Below are positions 58,801-64,000 of a stretch of 64,000 nt of DNA, piece by piece. The stretch spans positions 51,579,575 through 51,643,574 of the forward strand of contig OU744725.1 in assembly GCA_916613615.1 (NCBI GenBank), written 5' to 3'. Origin of the DNA: Steromphala cineraria (taxonomy: Eukaryota > Mollusca > Gastropoda > Trochida > Trochidae). The notes beneath the pieces were generated by a model. It worked only from the letters and a program-made list of their open reading frames with translations. It had not been told where the DNA came from and did not search any database. Position numbers and translations under genes: made by a program. Within the stretch, counting starts at the first letter, position 1, and each line of letters begins with the position of its first letter.

Positions 58801-61671
58801 CCTCATGTTTATGTGAAGAGAGAGCAAAACAACCATCCTGTTTGATGGAATATGCTGTTTGATTAAAACATCTTCATTCCTTGGTGAGAGACAGTTTAGA
58901 AATTAATGGTAATGTTGGAATGAAGAATGTCATTGAGTTAAAATCCCTGCAATTTGAAAACACCAAATTGCATATAAATAGTTTCATTGTGCTAGCCCAA
59001 ATCCAGAAAGTTGAAAATCCAAAAGGCACAACTACATGTCATGATTGGTCAATATACTAAATTTCATTGAGCTTGGCCAAACTGTATTCGAGTTCTGCTC
59101 CGGAAACACATTTCTAAGTTGCGTTTCCATGGAAACTGGAAAAAAGAATTCCAGAAAGTTGAAAATCACAAAAGGCTAAATGCAATGATTAGTCAATATA
59201 CCAAGTTTCATTGAGCTAAGTGTAACAGATTTCAAATTCTGCTTGGAAAACAATGTGACCACAAACAGACAGAGCCAAGGACTATTCCCCTGCATTATAT
59301 TCTGGGGGGATAAAAATGGTTGAGCGTACCTGTTGAGGTTTTTAATGAGGACCCCGTGAGGAGCCCCGGTGGACACCATCCCGCAATCAACGTTAAACGA
59401 AGAGTCCATCAGCATCACGTCACTGACAGCGCCATCTTCTGGTCGAATGTAGGCCAGGAACGTATCTTTAATCACTAGCCATCTGCAGACATACAGTGAC
59501 TCATCATTAAGTGTTTGGAATCTTGATGCATAAACTATTTAAAATATTAACTCTATGGAGATATGAAATCCTCTACACTAGGCCTAACCCCATCCCCATA
59601 CCTCGCATGGTCTAGTGCAGTCGAAACCAAGTCGTTAGCAGACTTATCTTACGTCTCGCTAATAATGACGCTTATGAAGCTAGGCTTTTGCCGGTGGTTT
59701 GTGATTGGTTAGGTGAATTACGTCAGAACATGCAACTGTAGTGAATTGACATTAATGTACAAGCCAGGCGCTCTACCGCTGTGTCGGAATGATGCGAGTT
59801 ACTCCTCTTTGTCACTCTTCTCTATGAGAGGTAATAAACAGTCTAGCACATGTTTTAGCAGACGCCATTTGTTCTGTTATGAATATGAATAGTTGTTCTG
59901 CCATGTTAAGAACATAACAGCAACCTACTGAGTTGCCGTCAGATTCGATTGAGTAAATATTTTAATACATTTATTCCTCTGAACTAGGCCCATTTTAATC
60001 AGTCTGTAAATAAGATCTGATTGTTGAAACAGTAAATTTAGAATGAATTAAAAAAAATTAAAGCTTAGTGCAGCCCAAACCAAGTCGTTAGCCGAACAAT
60101 AATATTGTCTCGCTTATATGCCGCTAGTGCATTCATGTTCAATGCATGGTTAACAGGAGTTACTTGCCCCTAGTTACTTATACCGAAGGCTTTTGTCAGC
60201 GGCTTGTGATTGGTTAGCAGACTTAATGTCAAAACATGGGCTATTTTTTTAAATATATTATTCCACCCATTCTCTCACCTTCACATTGAAAACATTTAAG
60301 GTGTTCCCTAATTTATCTATTTCAATATTTTAATCAATCTTATGATCCACCATGCACCTGTTTATCAATTCAGGTGTTCCCTTATTTCATTCTCTCAGTA
60401 TAATAATCTCACCTATAAATTGAAAACATGTCAGCTGTTCCCTAATTACCTTCTATCAATATCAAAATCAATCCTTTGATCCAACACCTGTTTAAGGCAA
60501 TCATCTCAGGTGTTCCCTTATTTTATTCTCTCAGCATAATCACCAATCTATTCACCAACCTTCTGTTCCAAGTTCCGGCAAAGTGGAACTGACTGAGGCG
60601 TCCGCAGCATCCGATGTTGACGTTCCGTCCCCCCGAACATTTCTTGACCAGTCCCTCTTTCCCCTTTCGACCCAGTTTGTTGATGAAGGACAGCGGACTT
60701 ACCTCGAAGAACCTCATCTAAAACATGATTACAGGTCTTTGAATTGTGTATTGAGTGTTATATTTTGAGCCGCGATCGTTTAAATTGCTGATCATTGAGG
60801 TGAAATAGGCCAAATCTAATTTGCTGTTATCAATAGAATGTTATTTATGCTGTAAACGGCAAAGTATTAAGTGTATGGTCATTTGACAAAATGTTGAACA
60901 GCAATTTTACAAAAATTGTTTCTTTTCATATTAAAGTTAAATTTTTACTTTCACAAATATTAATACTGATTTTCTAGAATTTAAAAAATAATATTTATGC
61001 ATGATACTTACAGTTTCTGTGTGATTCTTGAATGATTTGCATTTCAGTAAACTGACTAAATACTTTTCCAATTGTTCCTGCAAAAACAATAATACGATCT
61101 CTTCATGAATGACTCAAGATGTTGAATATCATCATTATGTCATTGAGAGACAAAAATCAATACAAATTACAGTAATCAAGAATCTAACAAAAAGAAAATT
61201 AGTTGTTACTCAGATTATATATCGATGTTATAATAGGACCAAAGTATTCATTTCATTGTACAAAGTTGGTGCAGTTATAAAATTCAATATAATATCAAAA
61301 AATATCAAATTGTTTTAACATTTAAGTTGCACAAAAAATAAGATTGAGCCTACACGCAAAAATCAGTAATCAAGAAAATCAAACGAATCAGTAATTATCA
61401 TTTTTATATGTTTGGGAAAAATTTCTCAACAAAAATATTTTCATAAACTCAATTTTCAACTTTTCTTTCAGGAAAAATTCTTCATATTTTATGGATCGTA
61501 TTAAACTTTGATGAAGAAAAAGATGGGAATATAATTTTTAAAATATTTCTAAATATTTCTCTAACCTTCCTCTGTTCCATATTACTGTCACTGACGAGAG
61601 ATTCCGGTCTCAACGGGAAACGAACACTGACTTGATGGTCTTTCTTCAATGTTTTTCTTCTCTCTCGGTAT
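40616..61671 (-). CDS. PLD1: Phospholipase D, PX-PH type (PLD1/PLD2-like), 5' end outside window
   Basis: 22 exons with matching phases give 1,219 codons plus stop. Exons, 5' to 3': 61566-61671, 61012-61077, 60560-60717, 59330-59482, 57965-58114, 54999-55082, 54270-54351, 53193-53306, 51478-51617, 50932-51037, 49309-50388, 49022-49053, 48534-48694, 47551-47669, 47332-47442, 46834-46944, 43985-44076, 42919-43082, 42566-42633, 41960-42183, 41390-41504, 40616-40840. Order: end of PX, PH, first HKD motif (about residue 322 of this part), long loop, IYIENQFF motif, second HKD (about 1040), C-terminus LPTYLWT. The family hydrolyses phosphatidylcholine to phosphatidic acid and choline at membranes; mammalian PLD1 needs its C-terminal residues, kept here as WT. 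Catalytic residues look intact. The choice of PLD1 over PLD2 is by general similarity and is uncertain: invertebrates usually have one such gene. Confidence 0.93.
41390..41504 (-). CDS. PLD1: PLD exon u
   Basis: [20 protein letters not shown] then [18 protein letters not shown]. The F-KEVW-TAA-N block is conserved. Confidence 0.93.
41960..42183 (-). CDS. PLD1: PLD exon t: second HKD catalytic motif
   Basis: [40 protein letters not shown]. HxK(x4)D(x6)GS is complete. Donor GTTAGT. Confidence 0.97.
42566..42633 (-). CDS. PLD1: PLD exon s
   Basis: [20 protein letters not shown] then GKL; carries the GLRTH motif just before the second HKD. Confidence 0.93.
42919..43082 (-). CDS. PLD1: PLD exon r
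   Basis: [20 protein letters not shown] then [20 protein letters not shown] and [14 protein letters not shown]. The [10 protein letters not shown] block is conserved. Confidence 0.95.
43461..43899. mobile_element. TTAA-flanked MITE, family T3
   Basis: TTAA at 43457-43460 and 43900-43903; ends AGAGACACAGAGTA and TACTCTGTGTCACT. 439 bp, in a PLD intron. No relation to T1 or T2 beyond the TTAA target. Confidence 0.75.
43985..44076 (-). CDS. PLD1: PLD exon q
   Basis: [31 protein letters not shown]. Donor GTACGAGG preserves phase into [11 protein letters not shown]. Confidence 0.92.
44517..44600. repeat. hAT-like terminus (left)
   Basis: AAGGGCGTAACTACC then TGTACTCAATTGAGTACAC. A related inverted end is at about 46055-46108 (AATTGAGTACATTC... 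GGTACGCCCCTG). GGGGCGTA ends are usual for hAT-type elements. Confidence 0.45.
44950..45880. repeat. Possible large F3-type element
   Basis: CATTCTCTGCCCACAGAGCC at 44950 and GTCCTCTGTGGGTAGAGAATG ending about 45879 are inverted. Internal CGTCGCTGATTGAAAACTG and GATTGCATCCTATCAG words match F3 at 28.9 and 30.2 kb. A hairpin of about 125 bp (45062-45186, AATTACGAATTATCTGCC) sits inside. Confidence 0.5.
45905..46108. repeat. hAT-like terminus (right)
   Basis: Contains GGGGGGGCATGCCCCCTGAC and CTCTCGGGCACTTCGTGCCC hairpins and ends in CTCTCGGTACGCCCCTG, inverse of the 44.5-kb terminus. Confidence 0.45.
46366..46806. repeat. 44-bp minisatellite next to a PLD exon (about 9 units)
   Basis: Unit ACATAACATGTCACAGTCAA + TGACCTCCACGTTTGTATGA + TCCT. 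The flanking sequence ACAATATT(C/T)TTAAAATGATG occurs at both edges (46401 and 46802), the right one running into the PLD splice donor at 46833. Confidence 0.92.
46834..46944 (-). CDS. PLD1: PLD exon p
   Basis: [20 protein letters not shown] then [17 protein letters not shown]; ends in the IYIENQFF motif. The donor side abuts a 44-bp minisatellite. Confidence 0.95.
47332..47442 (-). CDS. PLD1: PLD exon o
   Basis: [20 protein letters not shown] then [17 protein letters not shown]; 37 codons, phase 0. Confidence 0.92.
47551..47669 (-). CDS. PLD1: PLD exon n
   Basis: [40 protein letters not shown]. The PRMPWHD and GRWNFTK motifs are strongly conserved. Confidence 0.95.
47850..48100. repeat. 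~125-bp tandem duplication in PLD intron
   Basis: The block from AAATGTAA(C/A)ATTGTTATAT to GCCAGCAATTACCATACC occurs twice in a row. Confidence 0.8.
48078..48440. repeat. 40-bp minisatellite in PLD intron (about 9 units)
   Basis: Unit ATACCAGCAGCTAACCAACC + TACGCATTTCACCATCCACC, with alternating CACCATCCAC / CATTATCCAC versions giving an 80-bp super-period. Ends about 90 bp from exon m. Confidence 0.92.
48534..48694 (-). CDS. PLD1: PLD exon m
   Basis: [20 protein letters not shown] then [20 protein letters not shown] and SPYA. The GKDY-NF-KDF block restarts family similarity after the loop. Confidence 0.93.
49022..49053 (-). CDS. PLD1: PLD exon l: 32-nt microexon
   Basis: [10 protein letters not shown] plus two bases. 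Acceptor ACATTTCAG, donor GTATGTATC. Supported by phase continuity with both neighbours. Confidence 0.75.
49309..50388 (-). CDS. PLD1: PLD exon k: 360-codon loop exon
   Basis: One open 1,080-nt exon, phase 0 at both ends, starting [16 protein letters not shown] and ending DQKQKRRNF. Composition is rich in S, D, K, N and P, with basic clusters ([40 protein letters not shown]) and no recognisable fold, so probably disordered. It is much longer than the mammalian PLD1 loop (about 116 residues). Confidence 0.88.
50932..51037 (-). CDS. PLD1: PLD exon j: start of loop
   Basis: [20 protein letters not shown] then [15 protein letters not shown]. Follows directly after DDERHR; the loop diverges from other PLDs from here. 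Confidence 0.85.
51478..51617 (-). CDS. PLD1: PLD exon i: first HKD catalytic motif
   Basis: [16 protein letters not shown], then [20 protein letters not shown] and [10 protein letters not shown]. HxK(x4)D(x6)GG is complete: His, Lys and Asp are in place. Confidence 0.97.
51751..52009. mobile_element. Foldback element, family F2, exact 9-bp duplication
   Basis: Arms CATCTTCCTATGCAAAGCCT and its inverse, 259 bp, with CCATGTATC at 51742-51750 and 52010-52018. Lies in a PLD intron. Confidence 0.92.
52284..52376. repeat. ~90-bp hairpin repeat
   Basis: GGTTATATGCTCCTTTGAGG ... GGAGTATATAACC with loop CCCGAGGCGAAGCCGAGGGC. Almost perfect stem except near the base. Confidence 0.75.
53193..53306 (-). 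CDS. PLD1: PLD exon h
   Basis: [20 protein letters not shown] then [10 protein letters not shown] and NSENIK; the [10 protein letters not shown] block is highly conserved. Confidence 0.94.
53900..54083. mobile_element. Foldback element, family F1, exact 9-bp duplication
   Basis: 184 bp with arms CATCCTGTCTCAAGTTACGA and inverse, shorter than other F1 copies. ATGACATCA at 53891-53899 and 54084-54092. Lies in a PLD intron about 190 bp from exon g. Confidence 0.92.
54270..54351 (-). CDS. PLD1: PLD exon g
   Basis: [20 protein letters not shown] then VILQRKA. Phase matches on both sides. Confidence 0.92.
54999..55082 (-). CDS. PLD1: PLD exon f: catalytic core start
   Basis: [20 protein letters not shown] then EIYITDWW across the junction. 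The ITDWW motif is conserved in the family. Confidence 0.92.
55100..56570. other. PLD intron, nothing recognised
   Basis: AT-rich intron; no exon, MITE or SINE seen. Confidence 0.35.
56571..57310. mobile_element. Composite element: ~157-bp tandem units plus (ACGG)n
   Basis: Four units keyed on AATATGGCTGCCATGGCGGC (56589, 56748, 56903, 57057), then GGACGGACGGACGGACAGAC (57195-57255) and an end GTAAAGGTGAGCTAAAAAC. Same architecture as the pearl-like elements but a different unit sequence. Confidence 0.7.
57755..57950. repeat. Short element with pearl-like ends
   Basis: GAGCTCTGCAGCTCATCAGG at left and CCTGATGAGCTGAAAGTC at right, without tandem units between. About 15 bp from PLD exon e. 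Confidence 0.6.
57965..58114 (-). CDS. PLD1: PLD exon e: PH C-terminus and catalytic entry
   Basis: [20 protein letters not shown] then [18 protein letters not shown]. It holds the helix closing the PH domain and the conserved R-x-x-SYAP...ARW segment. Confidence 0.9.
58254..58470 (+). mobile_element. tRNA-derived SINE, copy 1
   Basis: A box GTAGCTCAGTGGTAGAGTG and B box AGTTCGATTCCTGG are correctly spaced; then a body with AAGAAGTTAAAAGGTGGGAG, GCACTGTGGCTGCCGGGTGC and AATTTCCAATAATTT. Lies in a PLD intron on the opposite strand to the gene. Confidence 0.85.
59330..59482 (-). CDS. PLD1: PLD exon d: PH domain
   Basis: [40 protein letters not shown]. Typical PH strand pattern with the W/K/DTFLAY core. 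Confidence 0.88.
59600..60245. repeat. Two direct copies of a ~150-bp repeat
   Basis: TAGTGCAGTCGAAACCAAGT (59611) and TAGTGCAGCCCAAACCAAGT (60066) each lead to AGGCTTTTG(C/T)C and GTGATTGGTTAG words. Confidence 0.65.
60285..60545. repeat. ~130-bp tandem duplication beside PLD exon c
   Basis: GTGTTCCCTAATTTATCT...CAGGTGTTCCCTTATTTCAT and a second copy (GCTGTTCCCTAATTACCT...CAGGTGTTCCCTTATTTTAT), ending 15 bp from the exon's donor. Confidence 0.7.
60560..60717 (-). CDS. PLD1: PLD exon c: start of PH domain
   Basis: [30 protein letters not shown], then a cysteine-pair segment ([18 protein letters not shown]). Donor GTTGGT is weak but keeps phase with the next exon. Confidence 0.85.
61012..61077 (-). 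CDS. PLD1: PLD exon b: PX-PH linker
   Basis: [20 protein letters not shown] then ET; phase 0 at both ends. Acceptor TTTTTGCAG, donor GTAAGT. Confidence 0.85.
61566..61671 (-). CDS. PLD1: PLD exon a: end of PX region
   Basis: Begins with one base of a split codon, then [20 protein letters not shown] and SDSNMEQRK. Acceptor TTTTTTGTACGACAG; donor GTTAGAG. Matches the linker between PX and PH in animal PLD1. Confidence 0.8.
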
Positions 61672-61849
61672 CTGTCGTACAAAAAATAAAAATTTCATCT
61701 AAAGCATCCAAGGGAATATATTATCAAATATTGGACCATTGATATGCATATGCTGTCAAGGTCAAGGTTCCAAGGTTACAAAATATGACCTTATCTGAAA
61801 AATCTAAGAATACAATGTGATAAAATCAGGAACGTGAGGGGAGGTGAGG

Positions 61850-62225
61850 TGATTTGGGGTTTAACACCATTTTCAAGCGTATTTCACTTATATTGCAGCT
61901 GCTAGTATTAGTGCAGAGAGAAAGCCCGCAACACCATTGTGGTTATTCATTGCTGTGAAACCTCCGAGCATTGGTTGGAACTAGCGAACCATGAGTGGTA
62001 CCAGAAACGTAGCTCAGTTGGTAGAGCGTCCACACGCCACCCGAGAGGTTGACGTTCGATTCCCTACTGCATCATACATAAGATGTTAAAAGATTGGAGA
62101 TGTTACTTCCTAGCTTGACGTTTATCATCATATTGATAAAATATTGTATGAACTGGCGATGCACAGTGGCTGCCGGTATATCATGGACACACAAAGGATT
62201 TCCGATATTTCTTTGTAACTAACGA
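61850..62225 (+). mobile_element. tRNA-derived SINE, copy 2
   Basis: A box GTAGCTCAGTTGGTAGAGCG (62010) and B box CGTTCGATTCCC, then AAGATGTTAAAAGATTGGAG, CAGTGGCTGCCGG and GGATTTCCGATATTTC, clearly related to copy 1. An upstream segment (GGGGTTTAACACCATTTTC, from about 61850) may be part of a longer head or a separate repeat. Confidence 0.8.
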
Positions 62226-62689
62226 TCTTGTTTTTATATGTATATATCATATATATAACTGACTAATCAAAGATTATGGCCAAGTTATATTCTGTGGATA
62301 GACAGAAGGACAGACAGACAGAATTATTTGTGAAAAACAAAAAAACAGCAGCTTTGTTATTCAGAGAAATAAAAGAAAATTATTATATTCAGAGCTACTG
62401 GTTTTAAAGCACTGGAAGAAAGCCAGCAAGATAATTTTGATATGCCTTATGATGAAACCTAAAATGTTGCTAAGTTCTACAAAACGCAATTTTTGCAAGA
62501 CAATGAATGCCACAGTAACCGCAAACAGAATACAAATGTACATGTGCAGTGAAATATTGTTCTCAAACATAAAAAGCTACTATGCATATGGCAGAATAAC
62601 ATGTCATTTTGAGTGTGCTTAAAATGTAGTTTATGTTAACAAAGCAAGTCTACGTACGTTCTTTACTTTCATGCCTTGTGTACTTCCGT

Positions 62690-62825
62690 TATGATTCCCT
62701 TTTATGTCATGCGCATACTCACTTCCGCCCAGCACTCTCTTACCAATTTGCTGATTCCTTATCTATGTCATGCGCATAGTCACTTCCGCCCAGCACTCTC
62801 TCACCGAAGTTGCCATTCAGAGTTC
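62690..62825 (+). repeat. ~60-bp tandem pair before the gag-like ORF
   Basis: TATGTCATGCGCATA(C/G)TCAC + TTCCGCCCAGCACTCTCT occurs at 62703 and 62764. May be a promoter-bearing or terminal repeat of the retroelement. Confidence 0.75.
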
Positions 62826-62922
62826 TTCATTGCAAATTTAATTTAATTTAAAACTTTAAAGTTGAGTTAAATCTATCTCGTCTTCATCTTTTGGATCACC
62901 TACACTCGTTAAATTGGACATC

Positions 62923-64000
62923 ATGCCTCGAGGAAGGAAACCAGCGGCCGTTCCTCCACAAGAAACTTCGGAACCTCGCCGAAATACAAGAAGTCGTTCT
63001 CCCCCTTTGTCCGGCAATTCCAACATGGCGGAGGGAACAGAAGAACGTGCGGGGTCATCATCGACGGTACATCGTCACAATCTTTCCAGAGTTTATTTAA
63101 CTGCTAATGCTATTCGCCAAAATCTTTTTGACTGGGGAATTATCGCACCGACGTCTTTTTCGAGGAAAGAACTGTTAAAAATATATGACCTTAACAAACC
63201 TCGACATGCAAGTGATTTAATTCCCGATGTTCAAGAGCACATTCCCTCAAGGAAAGAACGCCCTAGATGTGCATCGACTATAACGAGTCAGGAGCAAGTA
63301 ACTTTGATGCCAACCCCGTCAAATGACCAAGTTCCAGTCTCTTCGAACATTCTGAGATCTCACGAGATCCAAGATGGCCGCGCCCAGGAGATCTCGGAAC
63401 TAAGAGATTCCATTGCTAGGTTGACGGACACGGTGGAAAAACTTGTTCAAAGAGATACGCAATCTAACCAGAACCATCCAGTACTACAAGAAGCAAGCTT
63501 TCTGGCAGAAGGTAGGCCACCCTCTATGTTAGGCAACCGTGTGGCGTCTCACGACATTCCTAATTTTGTGTCCGTTTCTACAAGTTTAAGAAAATCAATT
63601 CAAGAGGGTCTGTACATAAATCTGGCCAGCTTGCTGATGTCCCCACACGATGGTTTCGACACCCCACAAGATTCTAACAAGAGAGAGTCTAGAATGCAGA
63701 CTTTATCTTTTTCAGATTTTGTACTGGCTTTTGGCCGGTACAGCGAAATAATCTGTGAGGACAATGAGGCACGTCGTTGCGAACTTCAAAGATACCTGGC
63801 GGATATAAGCTCAATGCATCACCAATTCGGGGGCAACCTTTTCTATGATTATCATAGACAGTTTGCTTCGAGAGCAGCCAATCTCCTGATTCAGCATAAC
63901 ATTAAAGTTGATTGGTCGATCAGGGACCAAAATATCTTCTCTTCTCTAACTGCTGGACGTCAATCTACCTCTTGTGACATCTGTCAGTCGGCATTACATC
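62923..64000 (+). CDS. Gag-like ORF1 of a retrotransposon, DIRS/Ngaro-like by resemblance; runs off window
   Basis: The ATG at 62923 opens 359 codons with no stop to the window end. N-terminal part: MPRGRKPAAVPPQETSEPRR, basic and disordered. A helix rich in EISELRDSIARLTDTVEKLV lies around residue 150. The C-terminal part has TLSFSDFVLAFGRYSEIICE, LFYDYHRQFASRAANLL, KVDWSIRDQNIF and a zinc-knuckle start C-x2-C-x4-H at the edge (final Cys not visible). This arrangement is typical of gag-like proteins of DIRS/Ngaro-type (tyrosine-recombinase) retroelements in marine invertebrates; from this piece alone another gag cannot be excluded. The frame is intact, so the insertion may be young. Confidence 0.65.
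   Translation, partial: MPRGRKPAAVPPQETSEPRRNTRSRSPPLSGNSNMAEGTEERAGSSSTVHRHNLSRVYLTANAIRQNLFDWGIIAPTSFSRKELLKIYDLNKPRHASDLIPDVQEHIPSRKERPRCASTITSQEQVTLMPTPSNDQVPVSSNILRSHEIQDGRAQEISELRDSIARLTDTVEKLVQRDTQSNQNHPVLQEASFLAEGRPPSMLGNRVASHDIPNFVSVSTSLRKSIQEGLYINLASLLMSPHDGFDTPQDSNKRESRMQTLSFSDFVLAFGRYSEIICEDNEARRCELQRYLADISSMHHQFGGNLFYDYHRQFASRAANLLIQHNIKVDWSIRDQNIFSSLTAGRQSTSCDICQSALH

Noticed and set aside
1..64000. CRISPR array or prokaryotic defence system
   Set aside because: All tandem repeats here lack unique equal-length spacers and no cas-like or operon structure exists; the sequence is clearly eukaryotic.

Overview
This is a eukaryotic window from an AT-rich, intron-rich, repeat-laden invertebrate genome. 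The gene structures (GT/AG introns, short exons), a complete-looking animal-type phospholipase D, tRNA-derived SINEs and composite elements joining ~145-185 bp tandem units to (ACGG)n microsatellites all fit a mollusc, most likely a bivalve. That placement is inference; no marker gene proves it.

Only two host genes can be supported. (1) On the minus strand, 40616-61671, 22 exons with consistent splice phases encode 1,219 codons plus stop of a PX-PH phospholipase D (PLD1/PLD2 type). They run from the end of the PX domain to the C-terminal threonine; the N-terminal exons lie beyond the right edge. Both HKD catalytic motifs are present, and a 1,080-nt exon gives a very long inter-catalytic loop. 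(2) On the plus strand, 24049-30686, five short exons in phase encode a 171-residue four-transmembrane protein that I do not recognise.

The rest is repeats. 0.6-11.4 kb: TTAA-flanked MITEs, a TIR element, a 21-bp GC-rich minisatellite and decayed LINE fragments. 13-23.6 kb: two inverted copies of a tRNA-derived repeat enclose a pearl-like element and a 4.5-kb (CTATA)n array with higher-order structure; a second, inverted copy of the 21-bp minisatellite element follows. 24-34.8 kb: the four-TM gene, whose introns hold many MITEs, then foldback elements with 9-bp target duplications, another pearl-like element and a PIF/Harbinger-like MITE. 34.8-40.6 kb: AT-rich sequence downstream of PLD with one MITE and an 11-bp minisatellite. 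40.6-61.7 kb: PLD, with minisatellites, MITEs, foldbacks and SINEs in its introns. 62.7-64 kb: the start of a retrotransposon whose gag-like ORF is open at the window end, lying just beyond the most 5' PLD exon seen here.

The two host genes are separated by about 10 kb and are transcribed toward each other. Nothing in the sequence suggests a functional link. I found no prokaryote-type system, CRISPR array or obvious new enzyme system; the most interesting material is the repeat architecture and the unassigned four-TM gene.
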